Positions 6,885-14,128 of a stretch of DNA of 25,759 nucleotides are shown here, piece by piece. The notes under the pieces are model-generated. The model was not told the origin of the DNA. It saw only the letters and a list, made by a program, of their open reading frames with translations, and did not search any database. The position numbers and the translations under genes are program-made. Source of the stretch: QHXQ01 sp036389375 (lineage in GTDB: Bacteria; Acidobacteriota; Blastocatellia; Pyrinomonadales; Pyrinomonadaceae); contig DASVQA010000144.1 of NCBI GenBank assembly GCA_036389375.1, positions 1 to 25,759 on the forward strand, read 5' to 3'. Each line of letters starts with the position of its first letter. Within the stretch, counting starts at the first letter, position 1.

Positions 6885-7241
6885 GTGGAGAAGCAAACGT
6901 ATACAATCGGCGCGCGCGTGGAGAAGTTCTGCGCTACGTGTGGCGAAGAACGCGGGCACGTCGTCGCATCGGTCACGAAGCGCGGGCAGGTCTCGCGCGT
7001 GAGTTGTCCGAAGTGCGGCACGCGCAGCCCCTTGAGCGCGGCGGCGAATGCAGGCGGGCGCGGAGCGGCGGCGAAAGTGGGCGCACCTTATGATCCGACG
7101 CGCACTTATCGCGCCGGCCAGTCTTTGACGCACCTGACGTTCGGGCCCGGCGAAGTGACCGCCGTGATTGAGCCGCAGAAGATTGACGTGCTCTTTGCGG
7201 ATCGGCTGCGCCGGCTGGTACACGCGCGCGGGCAGAGCTAA
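6885..7241 (+). CDS. Zinc-ribbon protein with C-terminal SH3/Tudor-like domain, function unknown
   Basis: 118 residues from GTG 6885, with an excellent ribosome site GGAGG (6875-6879) 5 nt upstream. Residues 16-44 carry a CxxC...CxxC zinc-ribbon (Cys 16, 19, 41, 44). A Gly/Ala-rich linker follows (about 50-70). The C-terminus (YRAGQSLTHLTFGPGEVTAVIEPQKIDVLF, about 76-106) resembles the small beta-barrel at the end of UvrD/PcrA helicases and CarD-like proteins, which often contacts RNA polymerase. I do not recognise a named gene. Its place 20 nt after infA suggests co-expression with the RNA/translation set and perhaps a nucleic-acid or polymerase-binding role (inference). Confidence 0.82.
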   Translation: MEKQTYTIGARVEKFCATCGEERGHVVASVTKRGQVSRVSCPKCGTRSPLSAAANAGGRGAAAKVGAPYDPTRTYRAGQSLTHLTFGPGEVTAVIEPQKIDVLFADRLRRLVHARGQS

Positions 7242-7297
7242 ACGGCCGAGAGTTTCGTTTGTGCCGCACCCGCTTTGCCGGGTGGCGAAGGGTGTAT

Positions 7298-7522
7298 ATG
7301 AAGGACTTGAGAGAGCGCGGCATCTATCGGACGCCGGACGGGGACGAACTGGTGGCGAGCGTGACGCGCGGCGGCGCATACGCCCTCTTCAACCCGAAGG
7401 TCTGGCAACGCTACGGCGTACCCGATTACGAAGTGGACGCGCAAGGGCGACTCACACGCATGGGCGAGTCCACGCGCCTGCGCGTCGAAGATTTACAGGA
7501 CACCGGACGCACGGCCAGCTAA
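7298..7522 (+). CDS. Small conserved-looking protein of unknown function
   Basis: 74 residues from ATG 7298, preceded by AAGGG (7288-7292); an upstream in-frame GTG at 7259 is less likely because it has no ribosome site. The sequence (MKDLRERGIYRTPDGDELVA...) reads as a compact, charged soluble protein with a beta-hairpin-like segment GGAYALFNPKVWQRYG and no membrane segment or cysteine cluster. I cannot assign a family. It is the last gene before the convergent inverted repeat and follows the zinc-ribbon gene by 56 nt, so it probably belongs to the same transcript. Confidence 0.65.
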   Translation: MKDLRERGIYRTPDGDELVASVTRGGAYALFNPKVWQRYGVPDYEVDAQGRLTRMGESTRLRVEDLQDTGRTAS

Positions 7523-7545
7523 GGCCGGGCACGAAAGCTTTAACC

Positions 7546-7617
7546 ACGAAGCCCACGCAAGCAAGGCGCGGAAGCGACAGCAAGTCTCTTCCGCGCCTTG
7601 CTTGCGCGGGCTTTCGT
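7546..7617. terminator. Very long inverted repeat between convergent operons (bidirectional terminator or repeat element)
   Basis: Arms 7546-7574 and 7588-7617 pair over 29-30 nt with one mismatch and one extra base, around a 13-nt loop. It lies between the last plus-strand gene (ends 7522) and the last minus-strand gene (ends 7624), where a shared terminator is expected. Neither side has a real T-tract, and the arms are far longer than a normal terminator. ACGAAAGC at 7531-7538 offers a second pairing partner for the right arm end (7610-7617). It may therefore be a dispersed hairpin element recruited as a terminator. Confidence 0.7.
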
Positions 7618-7623
7618 CGTCAA

Positions 7624-8625
7624 TTATTTCCCGCGCGCTTCAACCTGCTCGCCCGCCGCGCGCACCAGTTCCAACTGTTCATAGAACGGGCCGACCAACT
7701 GCTCGGTCAACTGCCTGACCTCAGCCGTGACTTCATCTCTTTTCGCCGCGCTGTCGTCTACGTAACGCGCCGTCGGTTCTTTAGCGTGAAAAGCAATCGT
7801 GCGCCGCATGGCGGCCACTTCCGCCGCCGTGTAAGCGACACCAAAGAAATCAAAGAGCGTTTGATCTAGCACGCCCGGCAACTGCCGATGGTTAACGAGC
7901 CGCACGCGTGCATCAGGCAAGTGCTGTAAAGCCGCCTGACAGATGCGCGCCAGCACCAGTGCGTAGTATTGCTCCGGTCGCAGCCCTAAAGCTGCGTGTC
8001 CGTCCAGCCCCAGCAGGTGCGGGTGCAGGTCGCCGGGGCGCATCCAGCCCGCCGGTCGCCTGAGGTGCGAGGCCATGACTTCGACCGGCGCGCGATAGAC
8101 AAAAAGCCACGGCACGGCCGGGAAAGCGCGCCGGATAAGCGACAGGTTCAACGTGTGCCAGCCGTCGAACTTGACGAAGTAGTGGCGCTCGGCCGCTGCC
8201 CTGCGTTGACCGAGCACGGCGATCATGGCCTTGAGCCAAACCGTGCGCTGCTCGTCCGTAACGGGCCGGCGAAAGTTTGCGCGCAGCACCGAATCAATGG
8301 GGCCGGCTTCTGAGATGACGACGTTTTGCGCGAGCGCGGCGAGCATGCGCGAGATGACGGTCGAGCCGCACCGCGATAGATGAAAGATGAAGCCCGTCGG
8401 CGGCAGAGTCTCAACGGAGGCGGCCACTTCCATCAACACGCGGGCCGGCGTCTGCGGGCGAAAGAGCAGGCTGAAGGGCTGTTGCAGCGCGCGCTCGACC
8501 GTCTGTGTGAAGAACGGATCGGTCAAGCGCGCCGCGCCCATGTCACACCAATCCACGAATGGCTCTGCGTGCTGCCAGTAGAAGCGAATCGGCATCCACC
8601 CGGCCAGTTGGGCCGCCCGCGTCAT
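7624..8625 (-). CDS. PAPS-dependent sulfotransferase family protein
   Basis: 333 residues from ATG 8625, which overlaps the Nif11 gene stop as ATGA (8622-8625); a farther ATG at 8646 would lie inside that gene. The 5'-phosphosulfate loop is FHLSRCGST (81-89), and the 3'-phosphate region is WLFVYRAPVEVMASHLRRP (about 175-193), with the Arg and Ser typical of the family. The protein transfers sulfate from PAPS to a hydroxyl or amine. No signal peptide is visible, so it is cytoplasmic. The N-terminal 70 residues (RFYWQHAEPFVDWCDMG...) are an extra domain before the nucleotide fold. Translational coupling to the Nif11 protein and a PAPS synthase gene just upstream strongly suggest one pathway. 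The acceptor is unknown. Confidence 0.88.
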   Translation of the reverse strand: MTRAAQLAGWMPIRFYWQHAEPFVDWCDMGAARLTDPFFTQTVERALQQPFSLLFRPQTPARVLMEVAASVETLPPTGFIFHLSRCGSTVISRMLAALAQNVVISEAGPIDSVLRANFRRPVTDEQRTVWLKAMIAVLGQRRAAAERHYFVKFDGWHTLNLSLIRRAFPAVPWLFVYRAPVEVMASHLRRPAGWMRPGDLHPHLLGLDGHAALGLRPEQYYALVLARICQAALQHLPDARVRLVNHRQLPGVLDQTLFDFFGVAYTAAEVAAMRRTIAFHAKEPTARYVDDSAAKRDEVTAEVRQLTEQLVGPFYEQLELVRAAGEQVEARGK

Positions 8626-8831
8626 TGCAGCCAGCGCTCCAACCACGCGCGTCGGCTCGCCCGCATCGCCTCGGCCACCTCTTCGACGGTGAAACTGTAA
8701 CCGCGCTCCGCGCCGAGCCGCACGGTCAACGCGAGAAAGCTGTCGCCGCCCGGTGCGGCCCGCAATTCTCTTTGCAGCGCCTCGTCCGCAAAAACCAACT
8801 GGCGAAACTGCTCAAAGCTCTCTTGCGACAT
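8622..8831 (-). CDS. Stand-alone Nif11-domain small protein
   Basis: 69 residues. The sequence follows the Nif11 profile over almost its whole length: SFEQFRQLVFADEALQREL at the start and GYSFTVEEVAEAM at 43-55. It ends in a short basic and aromatic tail, RASRRAWLERWLQ. Nif11 domains are known mainly as leader regions of ribosomal peptide precursors. Here there is no Gly-Gly cleavage site, no cysteine and no clear core region, so it may be a recognition or carrier peptide, or a small regulatory subunit, rather than a secreted product. Its stop overlaps the start of the sulfotransferase, and it follows the PAPS synthase gene by 36 nt. No strong Shine-Dalgarno is visible. Confidence 0.8.
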   Translation of the reverse strand: MSQESFEQFRQLVFADEALQRELRAAPGGDSFLALTVRLGAERGYSFTVEEVAEAMRASRRAWLERWLQ

Positions 8832-8867
8832 ATTGCATGTTCGACTTCGGCTACCCGACCGCGCGTG

Positions 8868-10604
8868 TTATGGCCGCTGCTTAAGCGTCGTGCTTTGCCT
8901 GCGCGCGCGCGCGGCCCCGACAAACCCGCGCGCGATCAGGTAGTCGAGAATCAGCCTTGCGTTCTCTTCAGGGGCGCGCGCCACCGTGTCGAGCGTCAAC
9001 TCGGCGTGGTGCGGCGGCTCGTAAGGATCATCTATGCCGGTGAACTCTTTGAGTTCGCCGCGTCGCGCGCGCGCGTACATGCCTTTCGCGTCGCGCTGCT
9101 CGCAGACGGCAAGCGGCGTGTCCACGAAGACCTCGATGAAATGCTCGCCGCCGACCATGGCGCGCACGTCGTTGCGCGTCGCGCGATAAGGGCTGATCGC
9201 GGCACAGACGGCGACGCCGCCATGCCGCACAATCTCGGCCGCCACGAAGCCTATGCGGCGGACGTTTATATCACGATCCGCTTTACTGAAACCCAGCCCG
9301 GCGGACAGGTGCGTGCGTACCACGTCGCCGTCCAGAAGCGTCACGCGGCGACCGTGCGCGAGCAGCATAACGGTCAGTATCTCGGCCGTCGTGGACTTGC
9401 CCGCGCAGCTTAAGCCGGTGAACCAGAGGCAGACGCCCTGCCGTGCGCGCGGCGGGTGCGTCTCCGCCAGCACGCGCGCCACCTCGGGCCGCGTGAACCA
9501 ACCCGGCAGCCGCCGCCCCTTGTGCAGATACTCTTCCCGCACCTGCGTGCCCGACAGAGACAGCGTGCGCGCACCAGCCGGCACGCGCGCGGCTTCCACG
9601 TACTCTTTCGCATCCGGCAGATAGACCAGTTCCGCGAAGGGCACAACCCGTATGCCAAGCTCCGCGCTGTGCTGCGCGACCAACGCCTGCGCGTCGTAAG
9701 GGCCGTAAAAAGGTTTGCCCGTCGCATCGAGACCGGGACTGGCGTAGTCGCGCCCGACGATCAGGTGGTTTGCGCCGTAGTTGCGCCGGATGAGCGCGTG
9801 CCACAACGCCTCGCGTGGCCCCGCCATCCGCATCGCCAGCGGCAGCAGCGCGAGCAGGCTGCGCGCCTGATCAAAATAACGCTCGACCACAGCCTTGTAC
9901 GTCCGCACGCGGCTGTAGTGATCCACGTCGCCCGGCTTCGTGAGACCCACGACCGGGTGCAGGAGCAGCGCGCCGTCCGTCTCGGCCAGCGCCCGCTTGA
10001 TCAACTCTTCGTGCGCGCGATGCAGAGCGTTGCGCGTCTGGAAGGCGACGACGTTTGCGCGGCCGAGTTCACGCAGGCGCGCGCGCACTTGAGCCGGCGT
10101 GAGCCGCAGTTCAGGGAAATCGTAGTGACGCGGCAGTTGCAGCACGCGCAGCGGGCCGGAGATATTCAGCCGGCCCCAGCGGTGCATCTCCGCCACGAGC
10201 GGGTGGCGCAGGTCTTCCGTGCCGCAGACCTTGCGCGCCACCTCCGCGCGATCCCATGCGTAAATTTCTTCAATGGTCAGCACCGCCAGCAGATCGTTCT
10301 TCGGGCTGCACAGCGCAATTTCGCGCCCTTCGCGTATGTGGCTGGCGGCTTCGACCGGCAGCGTCACGGGCACGGGAAAGATGTGACCGTCGGCGAGCCG
10401 CATTTCGTCGAGCACGCGCTGATGATCGCGGCGACCCATGAAACGGTCGAGCGGCGAGAACGCGCCCGTCGCCAGCAGTTCCAGATCGCACATGGCACGC
10501 TCCGACAGTTGCAAGGACGGCAGCGTGCTCGCGTGGCGGCGCAGGTCTGCAAGCTCGCGCGCGGGCGTTAACAGATCGACCAGTTGATTGTCGTATGAAA
10601 GCAT
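8868..10604 (-). CDS. sat-cysC: Bifunctional ATP sulfurylase / APS kinase (PAPS synthase)
   Basis: 578 residues. The N-terminal ATP sulfurylase (about 1-385) makes adenylyl sulfate from sulfate and ATP. Its motifs include FQTRNALHRAHEELIKRA (188-205, with the two catalytic His at 195 and 198), GLTKPGDVDHYSR and IVGRDYASPG. The C-terminal APS kinase (about 388-565) phosphorylates it to PAPS, with P-loop GLSCAGKST (397-405), LLDGDVVRTHLSAGLGFS and ISPYRATRN. Two positions differ from the commonest form: Ala instead of Pro after QTRN, and Cys in the P-loop where Gly is usual; neither removes a known catalytic group. It follows the PhyH gene by 30 nt and lies two genes upstream of a sulfotransferase, so it is likely a dedicated PAPS source rather than part of cysteine synthesis. 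No clear ribosome site is seen. Confidence 0.94.
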   Translation of the reverse strand: MLSYDNQLVDLLTPARELADLRRHASTLPSLQLSERAMCDLELLATGAFSPLDRFMGRRDHQRVLDEMRLADGHIFPVPVTLPVEAASHIREGREIALCSPKNDLLAVLTIEEIYAWDRAEVARKVCGTEDLRHPLVAEMHRWGRLNISGPLRVLQLPRHYDFPELRLTPAQVRARLRELGRANVVAFQTRNALHRAHEELIKRALAETDGALLLHPVVGLTKPGDVDHYSRVRTYKAVVERYFDQARSLLALLPLAMRMAGPREALWHALIRRNYGANHLIVGRDYASPGLDATGKPFYGPYDAQALVAQHSAELGIRVVPFAELVYLPDAKEYVEAARVPAGARTLSLSGTQVREEYLHKGRRLPGWFTRPEVARVLAETHPPRARQGVCLWFTGLSCAGKSTTAEILTVMLLAHGRRVTLLDGDVVRTHLSAGLGFSKADRDINVRRIGFVAAEIVRHGGVAVCAAISPYRATRNDVRAMVGGEHFIEVFVDTPLAVCEQRDAKGMYARARRGELKEFTGIDDPYEPPHHAELTLDTVARAPEENARLILDYLIARGFVGAARARRQSTTLKQRP

Positions 10605-10634
10605 CTTGGGAGGCGCGCGCGTCCGGTTCTTCTG

Positions 10635-11435
10635 TCAGTAAGCGAACGATTGATAGACCTCTGGCTGGTCGTCGTCGGCCGCTTCGACGATGGGATTGAA
10701 GCGGAGCAGTTGGCGTGCGCGCGCGGAGAGCGTCTCGTAGGTGGCACGCGGAATCCGAATCGAGACTTCGGGCCGATAGAGCCAGCGCCGGCTGTAGCCG
10801 ATGACGACCATCGGGCGCGGCGTCGTGGTGCGATTGGGCGTGCCGCGATGCAGCCCGCGCACGTCGCGGATCATCACGTCGCCGAGTCGCATCAGGATCG
10901 GCTCAAGCGTGCGCGCGCCGGTTTCGATCAACCGTAGCGCTTCCGCCTTCGGCAGCATGTGTGTGGCGCGCGCGACTTCAAACGGCCCGTTCTCCGGCGT
11001 GACCGCGACGAGCGGAAAGTTGACGGCGAGTTGGAAGGGCGGCGTCTCCTGTCCGGTTTCAGGAAAGAGCGGCGGCGTGTCGCGGTGTATGTCCTGATAG
11101 TCCGAGCCGACGAGCGGCGTGTCGGTCGCCAGTTGGCACATGACGGCATCTGCGCCGACGAGCCGCGCGACGATGGCAAGCACGTCTTCGTCTTCGAAGA
11201 TGCGCGGGTCGGCAAAGGGCTGCGTGAACGGCAGCGTCACGTAGTAGCGCGCGGGGCCCCGATTCTGCAAGTGCCCTTCGCGCGCGATGTGCGTTTCCAG
11301 AAGCGGCGTGAAGGTCGCGCGCCACACATCGAGCACGGCGGGCGCGAAGTGCGCCGGCAACATGCAGAAGCCGTCCGTCAGCACTTGCTGCGCGAAGTTA
11401 TCCAGTTCCGCCTCGTTGTAACGACCGACCGACAT
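10635..11435 (-). CDS. PhyH-family Fe(II)/2-oxoglutarate dioxygenase
   Basis: 266 residues from ATG 11435; a TTG at 11444 is in frame but has no better ribosome site. The phytanoyl-CoA hydroxylase fold is shown by the iron-binding HxD (H117, D119 in YQDIHRDTPP), the distal His (H196 in DVRGLHRGTPNR) and the 2-oxoglutarate-binding Arg (R207 in TTTPRPMVVIGYSRRW). Such enzymes hydroxylate unactivated carbons using oxygen and 2-oxoglutarate. The gene starts 10 nt after the yjfF-like permease and ends 30 nt before the PAPS synthase, so it joins the transport and sulfation parts of the run. A hydroxyl made here could be the site later sulfated, but this is inference. The substrate is unknown. Confidence 0.88.
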   Translation of the reverse strand: MSVGRYNEAELDNFAQQVLTDGFCMLPAHFAPAVLDVWRATFTPLLETHIAREGHLQNRGPARYYVTLPFTQPFADPRIFEDEDVLAIVARLVGADAVMCQLATDTPLVGSDYQDIHRDTPPLFPETGQETPPFQLAVNFPLVAVTPENGPFEVARATHMLPKAEALRLIETGARTLEPILMRLGDVMIRDVRGLHRGTPNRTTTPRPMVVIGYSRRWLYRPEVSIRIPRATYETLSARARQLLRFNPIVEAADDDQPEVYQSFAY

Positions 11436-11445
11436 GCTCAGCAAA

Positions 11446-12459
11446 CTATTTCTTACGCCGGCTCAAACGGTTCTGCACGACCACGACCGCGAGCAGGATT
11501 AGGCCGCGCAACACCTGTTGCCACCAGGGCGTGATGCTGCCTTCGAGATTGAAGATGTTGAAGATCACGCCCAAGAGCAGCACGCCGACGAGCGTAAACA
11601 GGGCGCTCCCCTGCCCGCCCGTCAAAAGCGTCCCGCCGACGACGACCGCCGCAATCGCGTCCAACTCCCAACCCAGCCCCGCGACCGGTTGCCCCGCACC
11701 CAGCCGCGACGCGAGGATGACGCCCGCCAGCCCTGCGAGCGCCCCGCTCAAAGCATACACGCCCATCGTCACGCGCCCCACGTTCAAACCCATCAGGCGC
11801 GCCGCCTCTTCGTTATCGCCAATCGAAAAGACGTGCCGCCCGAAGCGCGTGTGATTGAGCACCAGCCAACCCGTCAAGTAAGCCGCAACCAGCACGACGA
11901 CCGGCACGGGCAGCGAGAGCGGCCCTATGTCGAACGTGCCCCGTCCAAGCTCCGTAAACCCTTGCGCGCTTCTGTCCACGCGCACCGTCTGCTCGCCCGT
12001 ATAGACGAGCGCAAGTCCGCGCGCCGCGATCATCATCGCCAGCGTCACAATGAACGGCTGAATCCGCGCCTTGGCAATCACGATGCCATTGACCAGACCG
12101 AGCACGCCCGCAAACGCCACGCCCGCGACGAGCGCGACGATGAGACCGTGCCCCGCGAGATGCGCGGCGACGACGCCCGCGACCGCGAGCAGCGAGCCAA
12201 CCGAGAGGTCTATGCCGCCCGTCAGGATAACAAACGTCATGCCGAGCGCGACGAGGCCGAGCATGCTGTTCTGCCGGAGCACGTTCGTCAGATTGTTCTC
12301 CGTCAAAAACTGCGGATAGCGATAAGCCGCGAACCCGCCCACGAGCACGAGCGCCACCAGCACGCCCTGTCGTTGCAGGAATGAAGCCACCCGCGCGCGC
12401 GCCGCACCGCCGCGCACCGAACCGGCCTCGTCAACCGCAGGATTGCCGACCTGAGCCAT
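11446..12459 (-). CDS. yjfF: Sugar ABC transporter permease, YjfF-like
   Basis: 337 residues from ATG 12459, preceded by AGAGG; a TTG at 12477 is also in frame. It is a multi-helix inner-membrane permease of the ribose/galactose (BPD_transp_2) family. The signatures are GLVALGMTFVILTGGIDLSVGSLLAVAG and GLGWELDAIAAVVVGGTLLTGGQGS. The sequence around GMTFVILTGGIDLSVGS, NHTRFGRHVFSIGDNEEAARLMG and the ITPWW ending resembles E. coli YjfF more than RbsC. It is the second permease of the system, separated from the first (14129-15112) by a GH43 gene, and lies 19 nt after it. The subunit naming is from recalled similarity and is less certain than the family. Confidence 0.85.
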   Translation of the reverse strand: MAQVGNPAVDEAGSVRGGAARARVASFLQRQGVLVALVLVGGFAAYRYPQFLTENNLTNVLRQNSMLGLVALGMTFVILTGGIDLSVGSLLAVAGVVAAHLAGHGLIVALVAGVAFAGVLGLVNGIVIAKARIQPFIVTLAMMIAARGLALVYTGEQTVRVDRSAQGFTELGRGTFDIGPLSLPVPVVVLVAAYLTGWLVLNHTRFGRHVFSIGDNEEAARLMGLNVGRVTMGVYALSGALAGLAGVILASRLGAGQPVAGLGWELDAIAAVVVGGTLLTGGQGSALFTLVGVLLLGVIFNIFNLEGSITPWWQQVLRGLILLAVVVVQNRLSRRKK

Positions 12460-12478
12460 AAGCCATAACCTCTTCAAC

Positions 12479-14122
12479 TCAATGCGCTGCCGTTTTGCCC
12501 GGCTTCACGCGCAGCCAATCGAAGCGCGCGGGTGCGCCCACCGCCCCCGCCGCCGTCAGCGCCACGTGCGCCGATTCAATGTAAGCGGCACTTACAGGCT
12601 CGCCCGCCATCGTCCAATCGCGCCCGTTCAGGCTGAAGGCGAAGCGGTACGTCTCGCCGCCCGTGACTGACATGCGCAGGTAGAGCGCGTTTGCGTTCGC
12701 CAGCGTCGCCGTCGCCAGCGTCCGTGTCTCTTTGCCTTCGCGCCGCCAGACGTAAATCTTGCCGTCGCCCGCCGCCGCGATCCCGACCGCCGCATCGCGC
12801 CAACTGAAAGCCGATAGCCCCGCCCGCATTGTCGGCGGCAGGTTGCGCGTATCCAGCAGCGCCGTCGCCACGTAATCGCCCGACGGGGCGCGCACGCCCA
12901 CGACCGCCGCTGTCCATTCATCCACCGCCGCGCCTTGCTGCTGCTCCGGCGCAAGCAACAGGTAGCCGCCGCGTCCCGCGTCCACGCGTGCGCTCTGCGC
13001 GCTCCGCATGGGCCACTGAAACGCCGGATCAAGCTGCGCGTCGTTGAACCCGGCGAAGAACTCGTCGTCGTCCGTCCGCTCGCCGATGCCGACCGGCGCG
13101 GACGCCGCGTTCGACGGCCCAGCGCCGTGATTGATCGCAGGCCAACCCTGCGGCGTCCACTCGATCCGATCAAGCAACGCCTCGCGTCCGACGTTGAACG
13201 TGTCCGGGCGCTGGCGGTAAGAGTGATAGAGCAGATAGTAGTTGTCGTCCGGCGTCGTCACAACATCGCCGTGCCCGGGACATTGCCACGCGGCGTTCGC
13301 GCCGACGATTGGATTGTCAACGTACTTCTCCCAAGGCCCCAAAAGTTTGCGCGCGCGCGCCACGCCCAGCGCGTATTTGCAGCCGCGCCCGCAACAGGCG
13401 TTGCCGGAATAGAAGAGATAGAAGTAGTCGCCGTGCCGCAGGATGTAAGCGCCTTCGACGACGTGGCGCTCCCACGCTGCATCGTTGCGGATCAACTCCT
13501 TGCGTTTGCCCGTCAACTTCAAACCGTCTTCCGTGAGCGGCTGCGCCCAGATCGGCGTCGGCTGATTGCGGTCGTTGCCGTCCTCTTTCCAGATCAGATA
13601 GCGTTGTCCACGTTCGTCGCGCAGGCTGAAGGCATCAATCGAGCCGATGTCCTGACAGACGAGCGGGCCGTGATCCGTATAAGGCCCTTGCGGGCGCGCG
13701 GCCGTTGCCACGGCGACGCAGAGCGTGCCCTTCTTGTTCGGCCCGTCGTCGCGCCGCGCCGTGTAGTAGAGATAAAAACTGTCGCCGTCTGCGATCAATT
13801 CGGGGGCCCAGAAGTCACCCTTCGCCCACGCCGGTTTCTCGTCGAAGACCGCGCCGACCGTGCGCCAGTTGACGAGGTCGCGGGAATGCAGAATGGTGAA
13901 ATGCGGAGCCCAGCCGCCGGTGGTGACGAGCGCCCAGTAGTCCGTGCCGACACGCAGCACGGTCGGGTCTGGATAATCACCCGCCATGACCGGATTGTGA
14001 TAGACCGCCTGCGCGCTGACAGCCAGCAGACAGCCCTGCACGCACAACGCGAGCAGCACTACGCGCCAAGCACCAAGCGCCACTAACAGCCGCGTGCCTG
14101 CTTTACCCTGCGAGCCGAGCAT
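12479..14122 (-). CDS. Secreted GH43 glycoside hydrolase (furanosidase/xylosidase type), copy B
   Basis: 547 residues with a signal peptide ending near residue 39 (LLAVSAQA). A five-bladed propeller GH43 domain (about 40-340) shows the three catalytic acids: base Asp52 in GDYPDPTV, pKa-modulating Asp163 in GSIDAF and general acid Glu223 in HVVEGAY. A ConA-like beta-sandwich (about 350-545) follows, ending RFDWLRVKPGK, as in arabinofuranosidase/xylosidase subfamilies. It should cleave arabinofuranosyl, galactofuranosyl or xylosyl residues outside the cytoplasm. It lies 6 nt after one permease and 19 nt before the other, an unusual place within an ABC transporter set. It is a paralogue of the gene at 17904-19526, with patches of near-identical DNA. 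Start site AAGG sits close to the ATG. Confidence 0.92.
   Translation of the reverse strand: MLGSQGKAGTRLLVALGAWRVVLLALCVQGCLLAVSAQAVYHNPVMAGDYPDPTVLRVGTDYWALVTTGGWAPHFTILHSRDLVNWRTVGAVFDEKPAWAKGDFWAPELIADGDSFYLYYTARRDDGPNKKGTLCVAVATAARPQGPYTDHGPLVCQDIGSIDAFSLRDERGQRYLIWKEDGNDRNQPTPIWAQPLTEDGLKLTGKRKELIRNDAAWERHVVEGAYILRHGDYFYLFYSGNACCGRGCKYALGVARARKLLGPWEKYVDNPIVGANAAWQCPGHGDVVTTPDDNYYLLYHSYRQRPDTFNVGREALLDRIEWTPQGWPAINHGAGPSNAASAPVGIGERTDDDEFFAGFNDAQLDPAFQWPMRSAQSARVDAGRGGYLLLAPEQQQGAAVDEWTAAVVGVRAPSGDYVATALLDTRNLPPTMRAGLSAFSWRDAAVGIAAAGDGKIYVWRREGKETRTLATATLANANALYLRMSVTGGETYRFAFSLNGRDWTMAGEPVSAAYIESAHVALTAAGAVGAPARFDWLRVKPGKTAAH
13631..13725. repeat. Near-identical DNA patch shared with the other GH43 gene (copy B)
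   Basis: Bases 13631-13725 match 19071-19165 with only two differences in 95; the last 75 bases (13651-13725) are identical. The segment encodes the GSIDAF catalytic-Asp region and the preceding LCVAVATAARPQGPYTDHGP. Silent positions are conserved as well, although the rest of the genes has diverged. Confidence 0.85.
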
Positions 14123-14128
14123 TGACCT

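Noticed and set aside
12935..14086. A 383-codon plus-strand open frame opposite GH43 copy B (similar frames oppose the Sat-CysC, ytfQ and yjfF genes)
   Set aside because: The composition is that of an antisense high-GC frame, and the opposite strand holds well-conserved families with catalytic motifs.
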